From Treponema pallidum subsp. pallidum str. Nichols (GTDB taxonomy: Bacteria > Spirochaetota > Spirochaetia > Treponematales > Treponemataceae), in contig NC_021490.2 of NCBI RefSeq assembly GCF_000410535.2, positions 235,001-280,000 on the forward strand: 45,000 nucleotides of DNA, in the 5' to 3' direction. The notes beneath the pieces were generated by a model that was not told the origin of the DNA, searched no databases, and saw nothing but the letters and a program-made list of their open reading frames with translations. Positions within the stretch are counted from its first letter, which is position 1. Each line of letters opens with the position of its first letter. Positions 37,012-45,000 of the stretch are shown piece after piece. Both the position numbers and the translations under genes were made by a program.

Positions 37012-38358
37012 TTAGGGTTGGGGCTCGGCGTGTCCTTCCGGCGCGAAGTAGAGTACCACTGGGCTTACGCTCCTGCGGAGCACTGTCGCATCCTTCAGGT
37101 GGGTGGAGTCTATGTGTTCGAGCTTTAGCCCCCCGGGGGTGCGTAAGTACAGGAAGTGCACCCATTCCTGCGCGCTGTCAAAGTCGAAGGACAGCACCCC
37201 TTCATACTCGCTTTTCAGCGATTGATCTATGAAGCACCGCAGTGCTACACGCCCCGTGCTCCCTGCCCCTGCGGGGATAAGCGCCGGGGACAGCGCGCGC
37301 GCCCCTGTCCAGGTGAAGACGTTGCGTTCTGTAAAAGACAGCGTCCCATATATCTCAGAGTGAAGGCGCAGCCCTGGTGTGCAGACGTGTTCCAAAAGCG
37401 CACTGCGCCGCAGCTGCTCTTCTGCGATAATCTCTTCAGGCGTTTTCTCCAGGGTGACGAAGCGTTCTATGCGCAGGCGCCCAGCTTCGTCAGTGAACTG
37501 CGCGGCAAGGGTGTGCGCGTCCCGAACATAGATGCTCAGAGAGGATCCGTCAAAGAGGTACCCGTTGGATCCGGTTTTTACCAGACGGGAGTAGGGAAAG
37601 GCGTAGTGCGCATCGGGCAATTCAATGCGTGCGAGGCCTTTTTTCTCACCGACAAATAAACCCCAGCCGCTTGCCATTTTTTCTAAGTCGATGCGGCGCT
37701 GTTCAACCATGGTGCGGTAGTATTCAGGATACCACGCAGAGTTGAGTACGTGCTGAAGGTCGCGATCACGTGCGAGATCGTCCGTTTCTCGTACTGTAGG
37801 ACGCGACTCGCGCTCATCAAAGAGGGATAGACCGTGAGAAAAACACCATCCGGTGGTACCGTCTTCGGTCATGACCTTGAACCAATCCCCTTCGAGGCGA
37901 TTTTCACCGCGGTAGACGGCCTTCCCTGTACCCTTCCACAATAGCTTGACCGCCTGTCCCTCGCGGAGGCGATAAACTTGGGGGGCAGTGTTCTCAGGCC
38001 CTTCTCGCAGGGGCAGACCGTCGAGCACAGAGGTGGCGTAGCTGTAACGGTACTCGCGGAGGCGCTCAGCGTACTGAAGCGCCTCTTTCTTTGTCCTGCA
38101 TAATTTTAGCTGCCAGAAAGGCAGCTCTACCTTTTTCTTCTGGATTTCCACAATGTACACTTGGGAGACGTTTGAGCGCACGTACACCGGCAGGATGTCT
38201 CCTGTACTCAGTCCCAGATCTGGGAGGGACCACTGGAGGACGCCGTAGCCAACCGTGTTGGTGCAAGAAAACAGCAGAAGCAGAAAGGGCACCAGCAGGC
38301 CGAGCGCACAGAAGCGCCTCCAGATAGAGTGAACTTGCACATACCGATAGTAGCACAC
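37012..38358 (-). CDS. SH3-domain lipoprotein of unknown function
   Basis: 448 aa from GTG 38358 (AAAGGTGGG upstream). Lipoprotein signal with basic n-region and lipobox LLFSC (Cys32). Residues about 114-180 resemble a bacterial SH3 domain: GLPLREGPENTAPQVYRLREGQAVKLLWKG ... WFKVMTEDGTTGWCFSHG. The rest (about 190-448) is unrecognised, strand-rich, with repeated segments describing a beta fold (RIERFVTLEKTPEE, LRLHSEIYGTLSFTERNVFTW). Bacterial SH3 domains commonly bind cell-wall peptides, so a periplasmic envelope role alongside the neighbouring LysM lipoprotein is inferred. Confidence 0.78.
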   Translation of the reverse strand: MCYYRYVQVHSIWRRFCALGLLVPFLLLLFSCTNTVGYGVLQWSLPDLGLSTGDILPVYVRSNVSQVYIVEIQKKKVELPFWQLKLCRTKKEALQYAERLREYRYSYATSVLDGLPLREGPENTAPQVYRLREGQAVKLLWKGTGKAVYRGENRLEGDWFKVMTEDGTTGWCFSHGLSLFDERESRPTVRETDDLARDRDLQHVLNSAWYPEYYRTMVEQRRIDLEKMASGWGLFVGEKKGLARIELPDAHYAFPYSRLVKTGSNGYLFDGSSLSIYVRDAHTLAAQFTDEAGRLRIERFVTLEKTPEEIIAEEQLRRSALLEHVCTPGLRLHSEIYGTLSFTERNVFTWTGARALSPALIPAGAGSTGRVALRCFIDQSLKSEYEGVLSFDFDSAQEWVHFLYLRTPGGLKLEHIDSTHLKDATVLRRSVSPVVLYFAPEGHAEPQP

Positions 38359-38520
38359 CCACCTTTCCTGGAAAAGGCGTGCGAACGATCTCTGCAGGTG
38401 TGCGCGCAGGAGCGCGTGACGTGAATTCTGGAAAAAGACTTAAGTGCATGACCGTTCTATCGAAAATGTACCGTGGGAGCCACGCTTTTTCTCGGTGTCG
38501 CGTGGAAGACGGAGGCAGAC

Positions 38521-39516
38521 GTGCCAAAAGCCATTCAGTATAAGGCCAATTCGGTTATCTATTTTTCAGGCGATCTTGACGATCGTGTTATGATCCTGAA
38601 TAAGGGGCACGTGGCGCTTACCTTTGCGGATGTCGAAACAGGGTCGCAGGTGACTGAGTACATTAAAACTGGTGAGTTCTTTGGGGTTAAGTCTGCGCTC
38701 GGTAATTTTCCTCGTGAAGAGAATGCGATCACCTTGGTGGATTCGATTGTGTATGCGTTTGGGAGTCAGGAGTTTGAAGCCTTTGCTCAAACGAACATTC
38801 GCATTGTTATGAAGATGCTCAAGGTGTTCTCTCGCCAACTGCGGAGCGTGCATCGGCAGCTTGAGTCGCTCCTTGACTCTCAGGAGGAGACAAATAACGA
38901 GGAGGGTTTGTACACCGTTGCCCGTGCCTTTCACGCCTCTGAGCATTACCTTGCTGCAAGTCAGGTGGCGCAGCGTTACCGGGAACTGTATCCGGACGGA
39001 AAGCATCGGCACGATATTGCGTCGATGCTTGAGAGCGCCGACGGTACAGTCGGGCGCGGCTTTGAGGAGGCGGGTGCGCAAGGTTCGGATGCGGGTTTTG
39101 AGGTGCCTTCTGCTTTTGCTGAGTCAGCTGTCGATTCTGAAGTGGGGGATCTGCGTGCCGCAGAGCTTCTTGAGCAACAGGGAAAGTGGGGTGAGGCCTA
39201 TGAGCATTACCGGTTAGGGTGCGCGTCGAACGGGGGAGTGGGCGCGGAGGCTGCGTATCTGGGTGCGGGGCGGTGTCTTTTTGAGCAGAGGGAGTTTGTG
39301 CGGAGCATTCAGACGTTCACTGAGTGCATTACCCGCAATCCGAAGTCTACGCGTCTTGCGGAGGTGCTGATGTATCTGGGACAGTGCTATCAGGGTATGG
39401 GGAGGCCGGATAAGGCGATTTCTTTTTACGACAAGGCGCTTTCTACCGCTCCTGAGTCTTTAGTTCCGCGCATAAAAGAGCTCCAGCGTTCCTGTGAGGA
39501 GGCGTCGCATGGCTGA
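38521..39516 (+). CDS. Cyclic-nucleotide-binding-like domain protein with C-terminal TPR repeats
   Basis: 331 aa from GTG 38521, which has CGGAGG upstream; GTG 38473 is an alternative. Residues about 1-115 form a cNMP-binding-type beta barrel (VIYFSGDLDDRVMILNKGHVAL, TGEFFGVKSALG). The phosphate-binding cassette lacks the usual R-S/T-A: it reads PREENAIT, so nucleotide binding is doubtful. Residues about 130-330 hold helical repeats; the last two units (AAYLGAGRCLFEQREFVRSIQTFTECITRNP and EVLMYLGQCYQGMGRPDKAISFYDKALSTAP) are clear TPRs. No DNA-binding domain. It overlaps the next gene by 8 nt, so the two are made together. Confidence 0.82.
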   Translation: MPKAIQYKANSVIYFSGDLDDRVMILNKGHVALTFADVETGSQVTEYIKTGEFFGVKSALGNFPREENAITLVDSIVYAFGSQEFEAFAQTNIRIVMKMLKVFSRQLRSVHRQLESLLDSQEETNNEEGLYTVARAFHASEHYLAASQVAQRYRELYPDGKHRHDIASMLESADGTVGRGFEEAGAQGSDAGFEVPSAFAESAVDSEVGDLRAAELLEQQGKWGEAYEHYRLGCASNGGVGAEAAYLGAGRCLFEQREFVRSIQTFTECITRNPKSTRLAEVLMYLGQCYQGMGRPDKAISFYDKALSTAPESLVPRIKELQRSCEEASHG

Positions 39517-40168
39517 TGCCTTTGCCTCGTTTACGCGCTTTGCCAAAAAGTTTCAGCGGGGTTCTGTTATCTTCGCAGAGTTTGATGTGGGGGAGAGTTT
39601 CTACCTCGTGCAGAGCGGGCGGGTGCGTCTAATTAAAATTATCAACGGAAAGGAGCGCTACTTGGATGTGTTGCAACCGGGGGAGATTTTTGGAGAGATG
39701 TCTATTCTCGACAACTCACCGCGTTCGGCGTCTGCGGTTGCGTACGACGATGTTGTGGCGCTGGAGTTCAATCGGGAGAATTTCGAAGTGCTCATGATGG
39801 GTAATCCTGCTATTGCAATGCGGCTTTTGAAAACGTTTGTGCGGCGTATTTACACCCAGAAGCGGCGTTTTATGATTTTAACGATTCAAGATAGTACTGC
39901 GCGTGTGGGGGATGTTTTCTTGATGTTGGATGAAACGCAACCGCACGTGGATCGCAGCAGCGACGCGCGTTCTTTTGATATCAGCATCGAAGAGATAGCC
40001 CGGTGGGCTGGTCTTTCTGACAGGGAGGTACAGGACGCGCTGCGCAGGCTTTCTGATCAGCGGAAGGTTGAGTGGCAAGAGCGCCGGATAGTAGTTAAAA
40101 ATATGACGGATTTGAACCGCTACGTGACCATGCGCCGGGGTAAGGGTGATGGTTTGCCCTTAGGCTGA
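39509..40168 (+). CDS. crp: Crp/Fnr-family transcription regulator
   Basis: 219 aa from ATG 39509 (GAGGAGG upstream, inside the preceding gene). N-terminal cyclic-nucleotide-binding domain with an intact phosphate-binding cassette FGEMSILDNSPRSASAVA (Glu63, Arg72, Ser73), central dimer helix (about 90-130) and a C-terminal winged helix (about 150-200) with ISIEEIARWAGLSDREVQDALRRL. No Fe-S cysteine set as in Fnr. Likely responds to cAMP or another cyclic nucleotide; targets unknown. Translationally coupled to the degenerate cNMP/TPR protein, which could be a partner. Annotated as crp (TP0262) from memory. Confidence 0.9.
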   Translation: MADAFASFTRFAKKFQRGSVIFAEFDVGESFYLVQSGRVRLIKIINGKERYLDVLQPGEIFGEMSILDNSPRSASAVAYDDVVALEFNRENFEVLMMGNPAIAMRLLKTFVRRIYTQKRRFMILTIQDSTARVGDVFLMLDETQPHVDRSSDARSFDISIEEIARWAGLSDREVQDALRRLSDQRKVEWQERRIVVKNMTDLNRYVTMRRGKGDGLPLG

Positions 40169-40333
40169 ACCGTTGTAGCGGAGTGCCCATTCGTTTTCGC
40201 TGTCTGCTGAGGAGACGCTCTTTTTCCCTGGGGTGTACCGTGCGCGTACATACAAAGGCGCTGCGCGGGCTTTGCGTGCAGCTCTGGTTCTGTACGGTGT
40301 GGGAGCTGTGTGAGCGCTCATTATTGATTATTC

Positions 40334-41968
40334 GTGTGGAAAGGCCGATACTCGGCGGCGATGGGTGCGCTTTTTGCGACAATATTCGCCCTTGTTGGGG
40401 TATGGTGCGGCGTGTGGAGGGGGGAGGGGAATGCTGCGGGTGTGCTGTATGCAAAGGAAGCGCAGCTGCTGCTCGGGGGTGCGCAGGGGTGGCAGTCGCT
40501 TACACGGGTAAAAAACCTGCGTACGCGTGTGGGGCGAGCGGGCCATCCGGCGCTTGAACTTTCTTCTGCTGCGCGTACCCGCAGTGTTCGGGGTGACTTG
40601 TATCTTAGTTTTGATGATCCGTTGGTCAGCGATTTGTACGGTCGTTATCGTGTGCAGTCCTCCTCTGCGCAGCATGTGGGCGAAGAGCGTGCGCATCGCG
40701 GAGCGGGGGCGGCGTTGTTTCGCACGATGCACCGCTCCGTGCCATCTGCATATGGGGGGGCCGCGGGGGGAGATGGTGCAGAAGGGGTAGTGCTACAGCC
40801 AAATCCGGGCGCTCTTTTTTATGGGTCGCAGGCCTTGTCTTCGTTCTCCATTGAGTTTTGGCTGTATCCTGCGGTGAGTGAGAACGGGGCGGTGTTGTTC
40901 CGGTGGCGTTCTTCTCTTTCTGATCGCGGACGTTCTTTTTATCAGCATATTGTGGCGCACATTTTACAGCACCGGCTTGAGTGGCGCGCGGAGGGGTTGT
41001 GGAATGACGTGCGCGGACAGGCAGTCTCTTTGCGTCTCCGTTCGCGTACGCACGTGCTGCCAGAGCGGTGGAGCCACCATATGCTCACGTACGACGAAAC
41101 GCGCGGTGTGCTTGAGTATCGCATGAATGGGCGTACAGAATGTCTTGAGTACCTCACGGATTCGCAGGATGAAACTGGCCAGGTGTGGCATGCGCGTTTA
41201 GGCGCTGCAGCCGCAGTACATATCGGGGAGCGCTACTCTGGTCTGATCGATGAGGTGGTGATTACTGAAGAATTTGTTCCGCCGTCTGAAGCAGGAGAGG
41301 TGCTGCGCCGTTTTAACCGTCTTGCGCGTTTTGACCAGGCAGGTGGCCGCTTTGAGTCGGAGATCACGGATGCAGGAGGACTGCAGGCGGTGGTCCGGCG
41401 TGTGAATGCAGATGTGGATATTCCAGAGCAGGCAGATGTGGCGTTCTTCGTGCGAGTAGGACAAACGAAAGAGGACTGGACGTTGGAGTACCCGTTGTGG
41501 CAGCCGGTGGTGGCAGGCCAGCCGCTCAGCGGATTGGAAGGACGATACTTCCAGGTGGCTGTGCAATTGTATCCAGATGGTGCAGGTCGTAAGACACCGG
41601 TGGTGCATGCAGTAACCGTTGATTATGAGCAAGATGAGCGTCCTTTGCCCCCGGGGCGTCTTTTTGCGCAGGCGGCTGACGGGTCGGTGATACTCACGTG
41701 GACACCTTCGGTTGACTTTGACGTAGAGGGGTATGTGGTGTATGTGGGCGACACGTCAGGGATGTATTTTGTGGCGGGATCTCCTATTCGGGTGGGTAAG
41801 CGTTTGTCATATACGGTGCGGGGACTGCAGAACGGCGTTTTGTATTTTTTTGCGCTTGCAGCATATGACGGAGCAGGGGAGGAGCGGATCGGCCAATTGT
41901 CCGCGGAGGCGTGGGCGCGTCCGCTTCCCCATCTAGGTACGGCTGACATTCCGTCCCAGGGAGGATAG
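40334..41968 (+). CDS. Secreted LamG-like / fibronectin type III protein
   Basis: 544 aa from GTG 40334; ATG 40361 is an alternative. N-terminal hydrophobic segment (about residues 10-27) with basic residues before it looks like a signal peptide or anchor. Residues about 165-310 form a concanavalin/LamG-like jelly roll ([53 protein letters not shown]). Residues about 310-435 are strand-rich; the C-terminal domain (about 437-530) is FN3: [33 protein letters not shown] ... [17 protein letters not shown]. Such domains bind carbohydrate or protein outside the cytoplasm. Exported location is inferred; outer-membrane or surface exposure is not shown. It ends 4 nt before deoC. Confidence 0.78.
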
Positions 41969-41972
41969 TGTC

Positions 41973-42629
41973 ATGGAACTCAATGCATATATTGACCACA
42001 CGCTCTTAAGGCCCTCTGCGTCTGAGGCCGAAGTGTTGCGTCTGTGCCAAGAGGCGCAGCACTATCGCTTCGCGTCGGTATGTGTAAATCCTTGCCATGT
42101 GGCGTTAGCAGCAGGTGCGGTGCGGGGGACGGCGGTGCGGGTGTGCAGCGTGATCGGTTTTCCCTTTGGTACGCACGTCACGGAGGTCAAGTGCGCTGAG
42201 GCGCAGCGTGCGTTGGACGATGGGGCGCAAGAGTTGGATATGGTCGTCCGTATAGACAAGGTGTGCGCGGGAGAAAGAGAGGTTGTAGAACGCGAAATTG
42301 CGCAGGTTGCAGCGCGGTGTCACGCGCGCGGGGCCATTGTAAAAGTGATCGTGGAAACCGCCCTCTTAGATGAGATGCACATCGCGTTTGCGTGTTCCTG
42401 TGTGGAGGCAGGACACGCGGATTTTATCAAAACATCCACCGGCTACGCGTCGCGCGGGGGAACGGAAGGGGATATTCAGTGCTTTAAAAAATATCTGAAA
42501 GGTGAGACAAAGATAAAAGCCTCAGGCGGCATCCGTACGCGCGCGCAGGCGCAGCGTTTTATCGAGCTTGGCTGTGCACGGATTGGTACCAGCAATGGGG
42601 TGGCGATTATGGAAGAGCGTGCCTCCTAG
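41973..42629 (+). CDS. deoC: Deoxyribose-phosphate aldolase
   Basis: Cleaves 2-deoxyribose 5-phosphate to glyceraldehyde 3-phosphate and acetaldehyde in deoxynucleoside salvage. 218 aa, the short (Bacillus-type) length. TIM-barrel motifs: YIDHTLLRP at the start, [37 protein letters not shown], the Schiff-base lysine in [10 protein letters not shown] (about residue 153), and IKASGGIR with the second conserved lysine. All catalytic residues are kept. A GGGAGG ribosome site overlaps the end of the upstream gene. Followed by tmRNA after 59 nt. Confidence 0.95.
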
Positions 42630-42688
42630 GTTGGGTGCACAGGGTGAGGGAGGGGGAATGTAGAGAAAAGGGCAGACGTCAGTCTGTG

Positions 42689-43042
42689 GGGGATGACTAG
42701 GTTTCGACTAGGGATGTGGGGTGTTGCGCTGCAGGTGGAGTGTCGATCTCCTGATTCGGCGCCTTTATAACTGCCAATTCTGACAGTTTCGACTACGCGC
42801 TCGCCGCGTAATCGCGGGCCTGTGTTTGCGCTGCTCTGAGCGAACATATCGGCCCGACGCCAAACGGAGCTTGCTCTTACGTTGTGCACGGCGGACGTAG
42901 GGGGACTTTTGTCTGTGCTAAGACTCTGGCGCGTGCGGTGCAGGCCTAGCAGAGTCCGACAAACGCAGTACGCACCGCTAAACCTGTAGGCGCGCAGCAC
43001 TCGCTCTTTAGGACGGGGGTTCGATTCCCCCCATCTCCACAA
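42689..43042 (+). ncRNA. ssrA: tmRNA (SsrA)
   Basis: Rescues stalled ribosomes and tags the unfinished protein. The 5' end GGGGATGACTAGGTTTCGAC is typical, and GGGGATG pairs with CATCTCC (43032-43038) to make the tRNA-like acceptor; the T arm ACGGGGGTTCGATTCCCCCC is intact just before. The tag frame starts at GCC 42773 and encodes ANSDSFDYALAA ending with TAA (42809-42811). The genomic bases after the discriminator A are CAA, not CCA, so the CCA end is probably added later. Transcribed toward brnQ, whose stop lies about 20 nt beyond; an antisense open frame covering it is not a gene. Confidence 0.96.
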
Positions 43043-43060
43043 GATGGTGAGATCCAGTGG

Positions 43061-44428
43061 TCAGTTATCCGTGAGGGGTAGCGTACCGCGAGGCGTGCAT
43101 GTTTTTTCACGTAAGCGTGCATGCGCAGTACTAAGTATAAGAACTGCCGCGCTGGGGATAAGCCAGCAGAGCTGTTCCTGTGCGAGTGGAAGGGTATGTA
43201 TGAGTGTATTCAACACGTGTCCTATCCGGGTGTGCGCCACAAGCGGCGTACCGACTGCACAGGTGCTGAGTGTTCCTGCGCTCCATACTGTCAGGCGGTA
43301 GGCGGCGCGTGGTATCCGTATGAGTCGCTCGAGGTGTGATATGCCAATGAGGACCAGCGAGATTGGGTATAGGATCATGAGTAGGGGTGTTCCGTATGCC
43401 AGTATACGTTCTAGTCCTGTATTTGCGAGCGCAAAGCTGGATATGGTGAACAGGCGTATCCAGCACAGGTAAGACACACGGGGTGCGCGTTTGTGGAAGT
43501 ATTCGCTGACGCAAACAAGCAGTCCGGCGCAGGTAGTTAGGCAGGCAATTGTAAAGATCAGTCCTAGTAGTGCGATGCCTGCTTTTCCGAAAAGGTGGCG
43601 TGACACCGACGCGAGTATGTGCGCGCCGTTAACGGTATGGGGGAGTTGGCGGGCGCTGAGTGCGCCGAGATGCGCCAGTACTCCATAGGTAAAAAAGAGC
43701 ATGACCCCTGCTATCCAGGCGACGGTGCGCATATCTGCGGGGGTGTTTGCTGGAGTGGGAGGGAAAGGGGCGGTTGTGTAGCGGGTCCGATGCAAATAGG
43801 TAAGGATCATATTGCCGAACATAAGGGAGGCGAGTGCATCCGTGGTGAGGTAACCGTCTAAGAATCCCTGGCTGAAGGGTATGTGGGTAGCGTAAGCGCC
43901 CTGTGCAGGGAGGTAGGGACCGAGTGTCGGAGTGAAGGAGGCAAGGAAGAGGAGGAGAACGAGTACTAGGAGCGCGGGGGTAAGTACTTTGCCGAGAGTG
44001 TTGCTTAAGGTGTGTGGGCGCATGCAGAGCCAGTAGGAAACAATGAAGAAGCATGTTGTATATATAAGCTGCGCAAGTAGTGTGGTATTCGCCCGATGGA
44101 TGAGGGGAGCGATGGCGAGCGCAAAGGGGACGATTCCTGCCCGTGGGATAGAAAGCGCCGGTCCGATGACAAGGAGAGTAATAGCCGGATACAAGTGAGC
44201 GAAGCGTTTTCCTACCCTTTCTGACAAAGGGACAATACCGCCTGCGTGTGCGATAGTAATGAGCCCTGCGATTGGTATGAGGACTGCGGAAGTGGCAAAG
44301 CCGAGCAACGCCGTGGCGAGTGTCGTACCTGCGTGTTTTCCCAGTAAGGGGGGAAGGATGAGGTTTCCTGCACCGAAGAAGAATGAAAACAGCATGAAGC
44401 TCAGCGAGAGCGTGTGAGTATGTATCAC
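43061..44428 (-). CDS. brnQ: Branched-chain amino acid transporter BrnQ (LIV-II family)
   Basis: 455 aa inner-membrane symporter importing Leu/Ile/Val with Na+ or H+. About 12 hydrophobic spans fill the protein. The N-terminal family hallmark is LMLFSFFFGAGNLILPPLLG (here FMLFSFFFGAGNLILPPLLG, about residues 11-30). Other family segments are near TTDALASLMFGNMIL and AYGTPLLMILYPISLVLI. GTG 44428 follows AGGAGGAATC. The gene points away from the second rRNA operon and its end nearly meets tmRNA. Uptake fits an organism expected to lack branched-chain amino acid synthesis. Confidence 0.94.
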   Translation of the reverse strand: MIHTHTLSLSFMLFSFFFGAGNLILPPLLGKHAGTTLATALLGFATSAVLIPIAGLITIAHAGGIVPLSERVGKRFAHLYPAITLLVIGPALSIPRAGIVPFALAIAPLIHRANTTLLAQLIYTTCFFIVSYWLCMRPHTLSNTLGKVLTPALLVLVLLLFLASFTPTLGPYLPAQGAYATHIPFSQGFLDGYLTTDALASLMFGNMILTYLHRTRYTTAPFPPTPANTPADMRTVAWIAGVMLFFTYGVLAHLGALSARQLPHTVNGAHILASVSRHLFGKAGIALLGLIFTIACLTTCAGLLVCVSEYFHKRAPRVSYLCWIRLFTISSFALANTGLERILAYGTPLLMILYPISLVLIGISHLERLIRIPRAAYRLTVWSAGTLSTCAVGTPLVAHTRIGHVLNTLIHTLPLAQEQLCWLIPSAAVLILSTAHARLREKTCTPRGTLPLTDN

Positions 44429-44530
44429 GATTCCTCCTGGGAGTATTTTGCCGGGGCAGCGTTTGTATGTGAATAGGGGTGGTGCGGGTACAAAGGCGAG
44501 TTCTAAAGAATTTTATGCGGGTGGTGGGGG

Positions 44531-44560
44531 TTGACAAGGGGTATAGGTTATGGGTAGAGT
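44531..44560 (+). promoter_or_regulatory. Promoter of the second rRNA operon
   Basis: Perfect TTGACA (44531-44536), 18 nt spacer, then TAGAGT (44555-44560). It lies about 125 nt before the 16S gene, leaving a leader that includes GGACCCTGGAAACGGGG just before the mature 5' end. The 262 nt from brnQ to 16S hold this promoter and leader; nothing else is supported. Confidence 0.7.
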
Positions 44561-44686
44561 GGTTGAGTTGTGTGTGCTGCGGGTATGTGGTGCGCGCGGA
44601 ATGATATTTGAGAGGGTGAGGGAAGGGGGAGGGAAGGGTGTGGGGCGGACAGGTTGAGGTTTCGGACCCTGGAAACGGGGTTTAGA

Positions 44687-45000
44687 ATAATGATGGAGAG
44701 TTTGATCCTGGCTCAGAACGAACGCTGGCGGTGCGTTTTAAGCATGCAAGTCGAACGGCAAGGAAGCGAATTTTCGTTTCTCTAGAGTGGCGGACTGGTG
44801 AGTAACGCGTGGGTAATCTGCCTTTGAGATGGGGATAGCCTCTAGAAATAGGGGGTAATACCGAATACGCTCTTTTGGACGTAGGTCTTTGAGAGGAAAG
44901 GGGCTGCGGCCTCGCTCAGAGATGAGCCTGCGACCCATTAGCTTGTTGGTGGGGTAATGGCCTACCAAGGCGTCGATGGGTATCCGACCTGAGAGGGTGA
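44687..45000 (+). rRNA. rrs: 16S ribosomal RNA, 5' part (continues beyond window)
   Basis: Begins with AATGATGGAGAGTTTGATCCTGGCTCAG and continues with the conserved GAACGCTGGCGG, TGCAAGTCGAACGG and GGCGGACTGGTGAGTAACGCG blocks. This is the start of a second rRNA operon in the same orientation as the 23S-5S at the left edge. The exact 5' end is approximate. Confidence 0.97.

Noticed and set aside
42626-43042. Antisense open frame of 138 codons opposite tmRNA
   Set aside because: The DNA is explained by tmRNA on the plus strand (acceptor pairing and tag frame); the translated frame is composition-driven.
43629-44537. 302-codon frame in brnQ region, another minus-strand reading frame
   Set aside because: It overlaps almost all of brnQ in a shifted frame and is rich in Arg, His, Pro and Thr, the mark of a shadow frame; brnQ has clear family motifs and a ribosome site.

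Overview
The window is a spirochaete chromosome segment, very probably Treponema pallidum (subspecies not resolvable by eye). The reasons are a FlaA periplasmic-flagellar sheath protein, a treponemal GlpQ lipoprotein, a tmRNA whose tag reads ANSDSFDYALAA, moderately GC-rich DNA with frequent GTG starts, and a 43 kb segment lying between two rRNA operons. The left edge is the 3' part of a 23S gene followed by 5S. The right edge is the 5' end of a 16S gene from the second operon. Both operons read rightward.

Layout. 1-1210: 23S (3' part) and 5S. 1224-3375 (minus): biotin ECF transporter genes bioY, bioM, bioN. 3556-7118: family-4 uracil-DNA glycosylase, priA, RluA-type pseudouridine synthase. 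7365-7910: STAS protein with a C-terminal zinc ribbon. 8045-20509: a long information-processing block: tRNA-Thr, rpmG, tRNA-Trp, secE, nusG, rplK, rplA, rplJ, rplL, rpoB, rpoC, rpsL, rpsG. 20665-25927: an overlapping gene pair, a giant AAA+ ATPase with a C-terminal beta-propeller-like region and a VWA-domain protein. 26020-27521: secreted cell-wall amidase and a GerMN-domain protein. 27600-28652: flaA behind a strong sigma70-type promoter. 28765-31435: rpsT, an HU-like gene, lnt and a bactofilin, the last three overlapping. 31672-34248: rho, rpmE and a CDP-alcohol phosphatidyltransferase. 34345-38358: envelope genes (glpQ lipoprotein, an unknown exported protein, a LysM lipoprotein, an SH3 lipoprotein). 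38521-40168: two overlapping cyclic-nucleotide-binding-domain genes. 40334-42629: a secreted LamG/FN3 protein and deoC. 42689-43042: tmRNA. 43061-44428 (minus): brnQ. 44687-45000: 16S 5' end.

Functional picture. The segment is mostly core genome: transcription, translation, replication restart, lipoprotein maturation and envelope upkeep, plus salvage uptake (biotin, branched-chain amino acids, deoxyribose phosphate) expected of a host-dependent organism. I see no insertion sequence, prophage or CRISPR array, and no gene-free stretch longer than 300 nt. The most interesting points are: the AAA+/propeller plus VWA pair, whose function I cannot assign; GlpQ, in which the catalytic histidines and a metal-ligand glutamate are replaced although the fold is well conserved; an HU-family protein lacking the DNA-bending proline; a tandem pair of one degenerate and one canonical cyclic-nucleotide-binding protein; and a nine-G tract inside the glpQ signal-peptide codons. 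Locus numbers and family comparisons come from memory; no database search was run.
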